This document shows, piece by piece, positions 1 through 12,098 of a DNA stretch of 64,000 nucleotides. How positions within the stretch are numbered: position 1 is the stretch's first letter; every line of letters begins with the position of its first letter. The stretch covers positions 1 through 64,000 of the forward strand of contig RMBW01000044.1 in NCBI GenBank assembly GCA_004009845.1, read 5' to 3'. The notes under the pieces are model-generated. The model saw nothing but the letters and a program-made list of their open reading frames with translations, made no database searches and was not told the origin of the DNA. The DNA comes from Davidsoniella eucalypti. Its lineage: Eukaryota > Ascomycota > Sordariomycetes > Microascales > Ceratocystidaceae. Both the position numbers and the translations under genes were made by a program.

Positions 1-512
1 ATTCATGATTTTTTGCCTGGTTTTCTGCTCTGTCTGGTGTTGGCATTAAGCTTCATCAAAGCCAGGGAACTTCTTTTTTTCAGTAATTTGATTTGACCGA
101 ATTAAATTTGCCATCCACGTTTCTTGATATTTGATTATCCGCCAACTAAAAACACCAACGAACCGACCAAGAGCCAAAAGAAACAAACTTGTTTTGAAGC
201 ATCGCCATCGTGCTTGATAGTCTTTTTTATTTTACTATAATTTTGGGGGCTTCATTAGCTTCCGCCGTTATTTTTCCTGTGCGACGGTCACGAGCCAATC
301 CGACAACCGCCGAGAATATAAACGCATAGCGACCAAGCAGCGATTACTGAGCTTGATACAGAATCTACGAGCACGACATCGATAGCAAGAACCCAAGGCG
401 AGAGATATAGAGAAGAGCCAATAGCGCAATACCTCGACACACAAACAAAGCGAGCCCGCTAGAGCTTCGACCGACTCCGTCGTCCGTTTTCCGCGCTGCG
501 GCACATGTAATC
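1..512. promoter_or_regulatory. Upstream region of LIS1
   Basis: No gene is seen here. The stretch is AT-rich at its left end and becomes more balanced towards the LIS1 start at 513. Short open frames on the minus strand have no recognisable similarity and look like chance. It probably holds the LIS1 promoter and 5' leader; no specific operator motif can be named with confidence. Confidence 0.4.
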
Positions 513-2078
513 ATGGCTCCGATATTGACAAACCGGCAGGCCGAAGAGCTGTACGTGGTGAATCGAAGCAAACAATGAACGGTGGGGTTTAGGCTTTGAA
601 GCGAGAAGATAAGACTAACCGCGACCCTAACTCTGTATGTAGGCACAAGTCGATCATCGCGTATCTGGTGGCCAACGGGCTGCCCAACACAGCCGCTACT
701 CTGCGCGAAGAATTGAGCCTCCCCGACACGGCATTTGACGCGGATACGGCGAAGAAATATGAGACGCTACTAGAGAAGAAGTGGACAAGTGTGGTGCGGC
801 TGCAGAAAAAGGTAACGACATGATGCCCACCAGACAATGACTGTGGAACTACTACCGGTATGGTTATATACGGTAGCAAAAGACAGAGGCTAACTACTTG
901 CCCGGGTCTAGATCATGGAATTAGAGACGCGCAGTACGTCGCTGCAGAGCGAGCTCGACAGCGTTTCACCGGCCTTTATGGCCAAGCGCAACCAGGACCC
1001 TGCGGCGTGGTTGCCGCGATCGCCGCCGCGCCACTCGCTAGAATCGCATCGCGACACAGTCAACTGCGTAGCCTTCCATCCGGTCTTCTCGTCGCTAGCA
1101 TCGGGCTCGGAGGACTGCACTATCAAGATCTGGGACTGGGAGTTTGGCGAGCTAGAGCGCACCATCAAGGCGCACACCCAAGCCGTCCGTGACGTCGACT
1201 TTGGCGGGCCGCGCGGCAACGTACTGCTGGCTTCGTGTAGTACTGACTTGGCTATAAAACTGTGGGATCCTGCCGATGGCTACAAGAACACACGCACGCT
1301 CAAGGGCCACGACCACAGCATTAGCACAGTGCGCTTCATCCCTGGCGGTAACCTGCTCGTCAGTGCATCGGGAGATCAGACACTCCGGATCTGGGATACG
1401 TCGACCGGATATTGTGTCAAGACACTACTTGGCCATGCCGGCTGGGTGCGCGACGTCTTCCCCGCCATCGACGGCCGCTTCCTCCTGTCAACCGGAAACG
1501 ATCGCACTGTGCGCCTGTGGGACGTCTCCACGCCCAACCCTAAGAACACGCTTACCCTGACCGGCCACGAGAACGTCATTACGTGCTGCGCCCTCGCCCC
1601 GCCCGCCTCGTACACTCATTTAGCTACTTGGGCTGGGCTCAAGACGCCGCCACTGGCTTCTAGCACTGCTGAGTTCATGGCCTCGGGTTCGCGCGACAAG
1701 ACCATCAAGCTGTGGGACTCACGCGGTACATGTCTAGGCACTCTAATCGGTCACGATAACTGGATTAGCGCCATTGTCTTCCACCCCGGCGGCAAGTACC
1801 TGCTGTCCGTGTCCGACGACAAGACCCTACGCTGCTGGGATCTGAGCCAGGAGGGTAAGTGTGTCAAGGTGTTGAGCGACACCCACGAACAGTTCATCAC
1901 GTGCTTACGCTGGGCTTCGGCGCCGGCGGACGCAGCTACTGCGAACGGGAATGGGGCTGGCGCCAGCGCGGGAGGCGACGGCAAGACAGATAGCGCCACA
2001 AATGGCTCAAGCTCACAGATCCGCTGTGTCATTGCGACCGCCAGCATGGACACTACAGTGAGAATATTTGCAAATTAA
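513..2078 (+). CDS. LIS1: LIS1/nudF (Pac1) nuclear distribution protein, dynein regulator
   Basis: Predicted 457-aa protein from exons 513-550, 643-811 and 912-2078. The introns of 92 and 100 nt have good donors, and the first has a GACTAACC branch site. LIS1 binds cytoplasmic dynein and with NudE/NudC drives nuclear migration and hyphal growth. Seen in the sequence: an N-terminal LisH motif (about residues 7-39, HKSIIAYLVANGLPNTAATL), a short coiled coil near 60-85, then seven WD40 repeats (about 105-455) with GSxDxTIKIWD-type blades. A longer loop in the fifth to sixth blade is normal for fungal nudF. The start was chosen because exon 1 supplies the expected RQAEEL residues before LisH. Length and domain order match the family. 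It is the first gene of the window, transcribed towards the APH-like gene. Identification is secure; the intron borders are read by eye. Confidence 0.97.
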
Positions 2079-2619
2079 ACATGTCTGGAAGGGAGGGGAG
2101 ATCCTGTCTCTGTGCTGTCTAGAGGGCCGCGGTCGAGGGGGTTGCTTACTTGTTGTCTTGTTTCCTGGCTGTAATAATTACTAAATAATGGAGTTTATGT
2201 TGTCACATGTCTAATCAAGGTGAGAGCCTAGAAGTTGAGGTGAGGTGAGGTGAGTGAGGTACATGTAGCTGGGTATGTGATACCCTAATGTAACCCTAGT
2301 ACGGGTAGGCAGCTTAAACATTTCCGCTTTCATTTTAAGACGAACTACAAGTACAAGCTGACATCATTTAGCAACCCAAATCCCTGTCTAGACTTCTAAA
2401 TTAAATTAGTGTCAACAAGCAACCTGCCATCTTGCTCATTTCGTTCATTTATTTGCCACTGTCTGCCTGATCTCTTGTGGTTACAGATATATAGAAACAG
2501 ATATCCCCATATAGAAACTGTATCTTTGTTGATCTATTTGAAATACTACGTCATATAGCATCGGCCAATCGCATATCTTACGACATTCCATATCTGAGCT
2601 TCCCTTAACTGCTTGCGCC
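2079..2619. other. Intergenic region with GAGGT direct repeats
   Basis: Between LIS1 and the APH-like gene. It contains a short run of GAGGT/AGGTG direct repeats near 2236-2260 and AT-rich DNA nearer to 2620. It probably carries the LIS1 3' end and the promoter of the next gene. No RNA gene is seen. Confidence 0.4.
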
Positions 2620-3933
2620 ATGACCGCGTTCGACCGCTATTACGGCCTTGAATGGGCCATCACCAACGCTGGTCTCCAGCCCGTCTGGTCTCAACAGCCC
2701 GATCTCAACGTCGCAGCCCAGCGCATTGCTAGTCTGGGACTGATCCAGGGGCCGGTAACCCTAACGCCGCTATCCGAGAATGCCCTCAACAAGACGTATA
2801 CCGCGACATCACCGACGTCGCCTATCGGCGCCTATGCCGTGACTATCTCACTGCCGGTACTACCGTCTACCAAAACGCTATCCGAAGTAGCCATGAACAA
2901 CTGGATGCGCGCCCACACGAGCGCACCGATTCCCAAGATCCTGTCGTTTGAGGCGTGGAATATGAACCCTATTGGCTTCGAGTGGTTCGTACGGGAGAAG
3001 ATCATGAAGGGCGCGCCACTAGCTTCCCGGTGGCGGTTAATGGATGCAGAAGCTAAGCGCAATGTTGTGCGTAGTCTTGCCAAGTACTCAGCCGAGATGT
3101 TCCGTGTCCGTATTGCCGGCGGCATCGGTAGTATCGACAGCGCTACCAAGGCTATTCCCAAGGCTATTACATCCAAAGAGTTCTTCTGGGGCGAGCGCAT
3201 TAACTGCCATAATACGAGTCACGGCCCGTTTCCGAACGACGCGGCGTGGATGGCGGCTCGACTAGATTTAGCGGCCGAGGAGGCGCAGCGCATCTTTGAT
3301 AAGTATTCGACGGGTGTGGTCTTCGGTCACGTTTCGGTGGCGGTCGGTAACGAGGAGAAGCGACAAAAGTTGGCCAAGAACGCGGCGCGCACACTGCGCC
3401 TTGTCGACCGGCTGCGGCCACACATCTCCCAAGTGTTTCCCGAGCCAGAGCAAGATCCCCAGGATACTGTTTTCTTCCTCAGCGACTTGACCCTCGACGA
3501 CATCATCGTTACCGACAGCGGCCAAGTTACCGGTCTTGTCAACTGGGAATGTCTATCGACGCAGCCGCGCTGGAAAGCTAGCAGCATCCCGCCCCTCCTG
3601 ACCGACTACGAGCGGTCTGATAGACCCAAAGAATCTCAGTATAAGAAGGACGAGTCTGGCGAGCCTGAAGAGCTGTTTTGGCATGACTTGGCGCAATTCG
3701 AACTGACTCAACTACGTGTCGCGTTCGTTGGTGAGATCAAGCGGTTAGTGCCTGACTGGTATGCTAGCTTTGATAATGCGGTGGAGAGACATAAACGTGA
3801 TTGGGATTTGGCCGTCAGTAATGTCGCAACAGAAGGATTGGCGCATGTCATTAACAAGTGGCTAGATGATGTAGAGAGGGGATCTGGTCGAGTTGAAAGT
3901 CTACATGAACGGATCTGGGGGTTCAAGTCATAG
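2620..3933 (+). CDS. APH-family (aminoglycoside phosphotransferase-like) protein, probably catalytically altered
   Basis: Intronless 437-aa protein with the fold of the fungal APH/choline-kinase-like family (phosphotransferase enzyme family). Family marks seen: EVAMNNWMRAHT followed by IPKILSF in the N-lobe, the hinge WFVREKIMKGAPL, the C-lobe segment WECLSTQPRWKAS, and the closing ELTQLRVAF. In active members the catalytic loop reads H-D-L-x-x-x-N and the metal site reads DWE. Here the loop is S288-D289-L-T-L-D-D294 and the metal site is N308-W-E. So the loop His, the loop Asn and the metal-binding Asp are all replaced, while the catalytic Asp is kept. This suggests a pseudo-enzyme or a changed mechanism. 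No substrate can be inferred. The ATG at 2620 is the first in frame and has a compact upstream region. Confidence 0.85.
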   Translation: MTAFDRYYGLEWAITNAGLQPVWSQQPDLNVAAQRIASLGLIQGPVTLTPLSENALNKTYTATSPTSPIGAYAVTISLPVLPSTKTLSEVAMNNWMRAHTSAPIPKILSFEAWNMNPIGFEWFVREKIMKGAPLASRWRLMDAEAKRNVVRSLAKYSAEMFRVRIAGGIGSIDSATKAIPKAITSKEFFWGERINCHNTSHGPFPNDAAWMAARLDLAAEEAQRIFDKYSTGVVFGHVSVAVGNEEKRQKLAKNAARTLRLVDRLRPHISQVFPEPEQDPQDTVFFLSDLTLDDIIVTDSGQVTGLVNWECLSTQPRWKASSIPPLLTDYERSDRPKESQYKKDESGEPEELFWHDLAQFELTQLRVAFVGEIKRLVPDWYASFDNAVERHKRDWDLAVSNVATEGLAHVINKWLDDVERGSGRVESLHERIWGFKS

Positions 3934-5857
3934 TTGGTTGGGCAAGCAATGATCTAGCAGTTTACGAAAGGAAAATAAGGTATTGATATCAATCTAATAT
4001 CGATACTACAACATAATTATATATATAAGACAATATTTTTAAAAAAAACCAAGAAAGTCCGAATCCACCAGTCTTTGATCTCAAAAGATATGTCTTTGCT
4101 CGCCTTTCAGAGAGTGAACTAGAGTTAATGTTAGCTTGGAAACAGTCGAAAACGATGTGAACACCAACAACCTACCAGCCTATAGCGTTGTTACATCGAC
4201 TTCAGGATATATCTAAAGCAATTCCCTCAGAGTCTTGGACGAGGCGAAGAAAGGAAATAGCATTTCTTGTTGGATACCGACGGTCATGAGCCAAATCAGG
4301 CTGAAAAAGGAGGCGAAGGAGAAGAGCAAAAAGTATGAACGGATTCTGTCAGACATGATGATAAGAAGAAGGTTGGGTCAGCGAGTTCCAAGTTGACGAC
4401 GATAAAGTTGATAGATAGAATATGAGACACTAAGATGATGTCTCTCAAGTATATATATGATATATGTGTGTAGTTGTAGAGAGTCCAGCTATAAAGAATA
4501 TTGACGGCAGGACAATCTAGATATATAATTTTAGCCCTACTTACATCCCAGCATTTGTTGTTCAAATATATACATGTATAATAATGTACTTGTAAAACGG
4601 GGCGGGGAGTGATTGAAATCCTTCCCTGCTTCGTCGATTGTAAACTTGTCTTGTTTTTTTTTTTTCTTTCCTTGCCTTTTAGCTTTTCCGCCTCTTATAT
4701 TTCATGCCTTGACACGGCTTGGGGGTGACGGGATGGCTGTTTTTTTTTTTTTTTTTTTTGCTCTGTTTGGACCTTTGCCCCCCTTTCTTTCTTTGATTTT
4801 CTAATCAAGTGCCAACACATTGGATTTAAGACATGTTATCTTTTTGAGACATGTGATATATATATGTATATACACATAAGCTCTAGAGTACTTGGGAACT
4901 GGAGAAAAATAAAAACAACGATCCTCATGCAAAACGAAGGAACGGGGCGGCACAGATGATACTTCCAGATCTGGAGATCATGGATGTGTCAACATTAGAC
5001 CGAGAAAGGTCTAGATGGATCTTATCTATCTTGATTCGTTTTTTCACCCCTCTTTTTCACTCCTTTTCATGAATCTATTGGCATGTTTCCGATTTACATA
5101 TATACAGACTTGTAGACACGGACTTACATCATGTACTTGGTTATCTTCTTCCCACCATGTATTTTGTTTCCTTTTTCTACTTTGTCAGACTAGATGTTCG
5201 GCTGTCAGCTTTTAGCTCTGAATATGTACAGACAAGGAAGATCAAGGAAGGACATTGGAGATGCTGCTACTAGACAAATTCAAATATATTACATGCAAGC
5301 TGATTTCTCGAGAACTCGATGTTCTCGGGAAGTCTTCTCCAAATCCTCAATAATGGAACCGCGTGTTTTTTTTATGTTATTCATTTTATGCTTTTTTTGT
5401 TTTGATTAACTCGGGCCATACATAGGGATTGTTCTTTTTTTCTTCAATGCCTTTAGTGTCCTATGGATGATCTTGACTTGATGTATTTACCTTGTAATGC
5501 CCTTTTCAGCTGTGGAATCCTGGACTTTGTTGTATCATAACAAGAGTGGTATAAGGACGTTGTGTACCTTTTTTTTTTGCTCACCACTTATTTTCTACGT
5601 ACAATAATATATAGATGCATCCTTTATTTTGTTTCATAATGTGACATCATGCATATGTAACAACGGAAATGTAGAAATATTTATAATATTAAAAAAAACG
5701 AAATGCTTGTTAAGCACAGTTTTGATAAACTGTCAAAGAAAAATGCACTAGCCAATCTCAATAATGTATGTAGATAGTAGGCCTACTTGGTGATAGAGTC
5801 TTAATACTACTTGATACAGCTCGGAACAATATAATGGCGGTGTAACAAACGAGCCGT
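3934..5857. other. Gene-free stretch with homopolymer T runs
   Basis: About 1.9 kb between the APH-like gene and COX13, convergent 3' ends. It is AT-rich with many TATATA stretches, a T run at about 4739-4759 and another near 4651-4663. Short open frames are products of these pyrimidine runs and resemble no known protein. No tRNA-like or other RNA structure was recognised. Confidence 0.4.
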
Positions 5858-6899
5858 TTATTTAACCTTGTTCTTGTTGTGGTAGTTGACAGTGGAGTTC
5901 CAGCTAATTAGATAGTGACCAGTTAGTTAACTCGCTGACTATACTTTAAGACATAAAAGAGAACCGTAATACTTACAACAGGGTCTCGTCACCGTTGCCC
6001 CAAGGGTAGTTCTTAGTGCGGACGTTCTGGAAGGGGTACTCAGTACGCTCCTCCAGAGGAGGTAGGTGGCTCCAGTGCTCCCAGTGGTCAGTCCACAGAC
6101 GGTTGGCGTTGTAGGCGGTGGCACCGATCAGGGGAATGCAGGCTCTGAAAGATTGAGATGGGTTAGTAGGTTGTTTCTGACAATTGTTGCGTGGCTTTGC
6201 TCAAGCGAGAGTCGAATAGAGTCACGTTATTGACATTCGACGCTCTGAAGTGCTCCTTGTAAAGCAACCGGGTTTGTAATCATTGGCCATCCATTGGCCT
6301 GTTTATGGTGTTTGTTTTCTTTTTGGGGTTCACAATCTCTCGGCTCCGGACCACCGTGACTAAATGAGCTAAGTAGCTCAGAATAGCCGGGAGTATGAAA
6401 GAAACTCCGGAGTCCGCCAATGCCCCAAAAAGGTATCCATTGCTCATATAGAAAGCCGAGTGTCGATAAGGCTTCAGTGTTTCGGTATGTTTCGTTCGAG
6501 ATCTTTGATACTATGCTGGTGGGAATTGCTTCCGTAGAGCTATAGCAGCTAGCTTTCCAGCAAGCGAACTCGAAGTTTTTCTTTCATCCCAGGTTCTCTT
6601 CCTAGTCGTTCTCATGGCTTCGGGGCGGTCATAATAAGGGCAATGGACATCACATACAAGGAAATCTTCAACCACAGGCCTAAAACACGGAAAGTACAGG
6701 GTTAGCTAATATGTTCGATTTCATGAGCTCATCCTCCCCCGTCTCCTCACTCTATCTCCCTCTTTGACATACTGGCAGTGTCGGCGGCGTGGTGCTTGAT
6801 AGCCTCGCGCTCAGCAACAAAGGCGTTGGGAGCCTTGGCGCTGGTGCTGGCAAAACGAGCGCCGGAGACGCGGGCGGCGCGGGTAATTTGGGCGAACAT
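5858..6899 (-). CDS. COX13: Cytochrome c oxidase subunit VIa (Cox13), mitochondrial
   Basis: Predicted 120-aa precursor from four exons on the minus strand: 6773-6899, 6658-6679, 5977-6144 and 5858-5903. The second exon is only 22 nt and the second intron is 513 nt, long for this genome. The N-terminus MFAQITRAARVSGARFAST is an Arg/Ala/Ser-rich mitochondrial presequence. It is followed by one transmembrane helix (about residues 43-65, starting LWLKISLACIPLIG) and the conserved subunit VIa tail HWEHW, PPLEERTEYPFQN, NYPWG. Cox13 sits in the inner membrane at the complex IV dimer interface and modulates activity. Reading phases close exactly (127+22+168+46 nt). COX13 next to APN2 is a standard neighbour of MAT loci in filamentous ascomycetes. 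Retention of the long intron would stop translation soon after the start of the membrane helix. Confidence 0.94.
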
Positions 6900-7244
6900 G
6901 ATTTTGGTGATCTTTCTTCGCTATCCCAAGATTTTTAAGAGAATGTTGGAAAAGAAAAGCAAAGAAAGGAATTGGGTAGAGTGGAGATCGGAATTCGGTC
7001 GTTAATTGTTTTTAATTTTCGTCGACAAGGCGGCTTTTTCTGGTGATGATGGCATAAAATCAGATGATTTACATTCGATGGGGACATCTTATTTTTTGAT
7101 GCCTGAAATCCTAGGCGTGAAAGAGATTAATGGCTTGCGCTTCTGAGTTTTGAGTTAGTGGCGGCAATTCCAAAATTGTCAAAAAAGTTAATTTCGTAGA
7201 GCCAGGGTTTGTCTCAATATCTGTAACCCTAGAGCCGGTTCTAT

Positions 7245-9122
7245 CTATGCTTTATTCCATTCTGAGCTCCAAATAAACGTTCCACAACGCCATTCCGTGC
7301 CCTTTTCCTTTTCTCCAGATGGCCCTAATGGCCGCCCACACATAAAGAACGAGCGACCGCAGTTCATACCAGGTTTCTTCGTCTTAAGGCTGATACACAG
7401 CTCGTTATGCTCGCAGACGGGCGCCTTGCGTTTACCGAGCAGGCCTTGCCAGGATTCCTTAGCTTCGATGGGATCAAAGACACGATCGTCTTTGCTATCG
7501 TCATCGGACATTGGCTCTGGATTATTTATTGCCGTCGTTGTTGTTGTTGAGAATGACGATGATGCTTTTGGCGGTGGTGGTTCATCACTTGGTTGTTTTT
7601 TGGCCTGGAAGAATCCGCTGAGCTTGCTTTGTCTGGCGTCAGAAGAGGCAGGCGTAGAATTACTCTTTTTGGTAGCTTCTGGAGCCATCTTGGTCTTTTT
7701 AAGTGTTCGTGATGAAGCGGAGGGTTCTGGCGAGGCAACTGCCGGCCGTTTAGCTGTAGAGATAACCGTAGTTTCCGCTCTAGTCTCGGGCGGCGGTGCC
7801 TTTTTCTGCATGAACATGTCCTTGATATTCCGCCGTCCACTGAATTCTGGCATTAATCTTCCACTCTGTGGTAATGCGTCTTTCGGAGTCCAAGCCCTAA
7901 CCCTCTTGCCGCCGTTGAATAAAGTCTGCGGATTAACTAGGCTGAGAAGGTCGGTCTGTGATCCGGCCCACGGCACTTGATCGGATAGTACGGCGTAGAC
8001 AGGGCAGTGATCACTACCCATGAGGCCCTCCTGGATGTTAGCCTCGATGACCCAATCGCGTAGGCCGTCGCTACAAAGTACATAGTCGATGCGGCTGCCG
8101 TTATTAGCCGGCCGCGTATTACGCCGGGTATCCCAACAAGTATACATAGCCTCACGATCAGGGTGCATATCACGGCACAGATCCCAAAGCACGGGTGTCT
8201 CGCGGTCTTCCTTGGCCAGCCCATCGTCGACTGTACGGCCACCAAAGAGCTGGCGGTTAAAAACGGAACGACAGTCCTCGGCGAGCCAAGACTTCAGGGA
8301 GATGCCTTCTTTGTTGAGAGCCTCAAGTAGACCGCACGAGTCACGCTCGTCACGGCTAACATTCAGGTCGCCAGTTACGATGACCTGCTTTCCGAGACCG
8401 ACGAGGTTTCGCACGCGCGCATCAAGGGCGCGGAAGAAGGCTGTGCGAAAATCAACACGTGACTCGTCGCGGTTTGCCGGCGCGTAGATACCCAGGAGAA
8501 CGAAGCCGGGGAATTCAAGAATCACACATCGACCCTCTGCGTCCAACGAGGCTTCATCAATCGATGAGCTTGATAGCTGCGAGGGCGTTGGATAGCCGCC
8601 AATTTGCTGCGAGACTGGTAGATCGCGGTAGCACGTGCTGGAGTTGGGCGGGTATAATGTGCCGGTGATGCCCTCCTCAGCGCGGATCGGCGCGCATTTC
8701 TCAGTGCGCGTGTATATGGCAACTCCAGAATAACCTACTCATAGAGTCAGAAGAGCTGGCTTTCGCTATCTATGCAGATAAGCGGCTGGTACCTTTTTTG
8801 TGCTTTGGAAGACTAAAATACGCGTCCCACCCAGGAACTAACACCATCTCGTCGGTCAAGTCCTTGCGCTGGATCTTGCACTCTTGCATGATGACGATAT
8901 CAGCCTCGAGGATATCGAACATGGCCTGGTAGGTGCGCGTGTCCCGCCATGGATGGTATCCAAATGGATTTCTACGCCGTTTTATTAGTCTTAACTAATT
9001 CTATAGGGTAGGAAAAGAACTACCTGATTCCGTTGACTAAATACCGTGTTAGTGAGGAAACAGCTATAGGATAGGTTGACAGACTTGTTTTTACCATTCC
9101 AAGTCGTGATTCTAAAGCCCAT
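7245..9122 (-). CDS. APN2: AP endonuclease 2 (Apn2), base-excision repair
   Basis: Predicted 569-aa protein from exons 9095-9122, 9024-9036 (13 nt), 8793-8971 and 7245-8734. Apn2 cleaves abasic sites and repairs 3'-blocked ends in the nucleus. The N-terminal exonuclease III/EEP domain (about 1-350) shows the catalytic motifs TWNVNGIR, MQECK, VTGDLNVS, and the closing SDHCP. A disordered Ser/Lys-rich linker follows, with a PCNA-interaction box QSKLSGFF. The C-terminus is a GRF zinc finger: CEHN, then a GMNCGRSFFMC core and a final WRCGTFIW. This architecture (EEP, PIP box, GRF) is diagnostic of Apn2 and separates it from Apn1. The 13-nt exon is required to build the conserved NVNGIR motif, so it is well supported. 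It lies between COX13 and APC5, all on the minus strand. Confidence 0.97.
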
Positions 9123-9520
9123 ATTTGGTGTTTTTTAGCACACGTTTGATTTCGCCTATTCTGTGGGATTAAAAACCAATATAGGCCATTAGAGATTCCA
9201 CCGAATAAAAAAGTTGGTTGGAAAAAAGGGTGTGGTGATGGAATCTTGAATGGGTTGTAAGATTGGTGACAGTCCGCAGGTAAGCCAGGTCACGTGACGT
9301 GCAAAAAACGAACTCGTTCGTTTGTTGCATGATGACTTTTGATGGATTTTAAGTGCACAGGACTTTGCAGTATTATTAAAGTGTATTATGGTAATTGATC
9401 ATTGATTCATGTATTAAGGGATAATAAGAGGCCGTTGTTCTCTAAAAACTAATCATTCACCCCCCCTCTACTTCGTAGTGCTAATTCAAAGGTTCGTGGA
9501 CTGTGTCCATCTCTAGATAG
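9123..9520. other. Intergenic region between APN2 and APC5
   Basis: About 400 bp between the APN2 start and the APC5 stop, both on the minus strand. It should hold the APN2 promoter and the APC5 3' end. A CACGTGACGTG segment at about 9291-9301 resembles an E-box/bHLH-type site. No gene is seen. Confidence 0.35.
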
Positions 9521-12098
9521 TCAAGACACCTTCAGGGCCAAAAACCGCCCCGCCGCCTCTTCAGCTAAGCTATTCTCGCCTGTGGCTTTATAGATAGTTG
9601 CTTTCTTAGCCAGTAACTCACACTGTTCTATGCGACCCTGCGTCTTTTCGTACTCGGAGATAGCCCGGTCAACGGCCCATAGAGCGCATTGAATGTTTCT
9701 GCTGTTGACGGACTTGACTTTATGTGACAGTTGCGGCGGTGGCTGTGGCGGTGGCGTACGGAACCGGTCTTTCGTCTTGAGAGCCTCATCTTCTTCGATT
9801 TCTAACGACGGCTCGGTGCCGGCGAGTCCCATAAAGGTGTCAATGAGGAATGTGTATAGTTGAGCCGTTACGGAGCAGTTGCCGGCCTCGATGGCGCGCG
9901 GGACCGTGGCTTGTAAGAGGCTCAGTGCAGCTTCAAACTCAGACAGGTGATTTAGAATGTTGGCTAGGAGGCCCATAGCCACGTACAGGCTGGTCATGAG
10001 GCGCGCATTGAGGGCTAGCGTCGCGGCACGCAGAACCAATGTGAAACTGCGAATGGGGCGGCCAGCGAGATTAAAAAGCTTTGCTTTGTACAAAAGGAGA
10101 TTAACCTGCGATGGGATCTTAAAGGAAACCTCGTCAAGGTGCCTGTTCATCTTCGCAACCAGATCAAGTGCCTTGGGTATGTCGTTGCGGCGGTATAGAT
10201 ACTCGAGCTGCATGAAGTTGAATTCCTCTACAATGGGTGACATGTCAGCCGGCTTCTGACGCAACTGATGGAGGTATTGCTGTGCTCCGTCGAGGTCATT
10301 CCGCTTCAGATCAGCACGACAGCAAATGACGCCTCGTGCCTTGTATAGATGCTCAAGCTGGCCGGGCCGCATTAGGTGACCGTATTGGGCATGGAGCTCG
10401 TCGATAAGGCTGAGGCCGCGTTTAGAGTCTCCCGACGCTGCGTATGCCAAGGCCAACTGGTTGGTTACAGTGAAGATCCGGTACAGATCAGAACACACGA
10501 TGCCACAGTGTAGAAAGATATCACTCTCGATCTTTTGCAGAATGCTGACACCCATGCGCTCCCAGGCCATGACGCTGACGTTGGTCTTGTGTCCGATGAT
10601 GGGCGGTGAGTAGTACTTGGTAGACGAGGCTACGATAAAGAAGGCTCGCGTGATGGATTCGTAGACCGAAGCCAGACTGTGGCCTAGTTCCAGGGCGTAG
10701 TTGGCCTCGGAAAGATACGACGCGGCAAGCGTATCGAGAGCCCCAGATTCGGCCGCCTTGAACTTGATGTACGCAAAGGTATCGTAGTGATCTTCCATAG
10801 CCGTGTTATTAGGCGTGTCACGTACCAGTTCCGGGTGGTTCAAGCTGAAACTTGTTAGCCAGGTCAGACACGAGTTGAGCGTGGTGTGGTCGCCGTTCTC
10901 GCGGGCCGTAGTAATTGCCTCTAGCATGGCCGTCAGGGCCTCGGCATAACAGCCAAACTCAGCATTGATACTAGCAAGAGTCATGAGGGCCACTTGGTAG
11001 GTCTGACGGTCAGAATTGGTGCGCGGGCTACAGTCAAAGAAGCGATAGATCTGGTCAAAGGCGGTGGTGTAGTCGTCAGACTGCCAAGCTTCGACGAAGC
11101 TGGATGGAAGTATTAGTTTTGGGGTTTCTTTTGTTCCGTTTTTATTCTCTTCTTATTACTCACCGGAGATAATGAGCTTTACTAGGGACCACCTTAGCGT
11201 CCTTTAGTAAGTCCTCAAACACATGTCGAATTTCCATAGGCAACTGGCAACCGTGTGAGTCCAATCGTGAGATTTGAAACTCAATCAACGCATCGAGATC
11301 AACCGTGCTGATTGCAATGCCCTCTAATGGGATTCCATTGAGCATATCGCCGTACACAACACTAGCCAACGCTCGTAGATTTTCTGGCGCCCAGTTGGCA
11401 TCCGCGGCACCTAACACTTTGTCAAAGGTAAACTTGTTCATGCCTGGCAGTAACTGCTTGACATAAGCGGCCGTTGGCTGGCGGTACTGAATGAAGGCCT
11501 GCCATAGCTGCGTGGTCTGGTGGAAGTTTTGCCGCTGGATAGCGAGCCGGCACTCGCGTATGAAGAGCCCGAACGGAGAGTTAGGCGATAGACGTAGCTT
11601 ACGGTTTTTTTTTTGGTCCTTTTTACCTGTATTTGTTGCTGCTCCTTCGTCTCCATCTTCGGCTTCCGTTTCTGAAGACTCTCCGGCATCTATATTCTTG
11701 ATTGAGTTGATATCTTTCCACTGACGAATTAGGCGCTGCGGACTTCCTGCTACAAATGTATGGACGTCATCGAACGAGTTGAGCTCCCAGATTCTTAGCA
11801 GAAATATGTCCCACAAGTTACGACCTGGCGTGTTGGCCGGAAGTGGCGTGAGTAACTTTTCAAACATGGAGATGCTGGCGATCAGGCTCACTTTGTTCTC
11901 GATGCACTCATAGCTGCCTAGGTTGGCGCGGAACCTTTTGAGTGACAAGGTCTTGGTAGCATTCTGGATATCAATATTCATGACGTACAAGGCCAAAAAG
12001 TCCAAAACTGGGCGGTGTGAGGCACATGGGATCGTGTTGTTGACATACATGTCGACGAGCGCCAGAAGGCCTAGCTTGGCCGGCATTAAAAACCGCAT
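9521..12098 (-). CDS. APC5: Anaphase-promoting complex subunit 5 (Apc5)
   Basis: Predicted 837-aa protein from exons 11164-12098 and 9521-11099, joined over a 64-nt intron. Apc5 is a scaffold subunit of the APC/C ubiquitin ligase that controls mitotic exit. Seen: the fungal start MRFLMPAKLGLLALVDMY; the Apc5 core spanning the splice junction (HYLRF, EAWQSDDYTTAFDQIYRFF, FGCYAEALTAMLEAITTAREN, about residues 308-390); then helical TPR-like repeats to the C-terminus. ATG 12098 is preferred because upstream in-frame sequence has no ATG and the family begins at this motif. It is divergent from SLA2. In many Sordariomycetes APC5 lies on the outer side of COX13; here it separates APN2 from SLA2, which is part of the rearrangement of this locus. 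Confidence 0.93.

Noticed and set aside
7297..7980. 227-codon plus-strand open frame
   Set aside because: Antisense to the APN2 last exon, which has clear EEP, PIP and GRF motifs.
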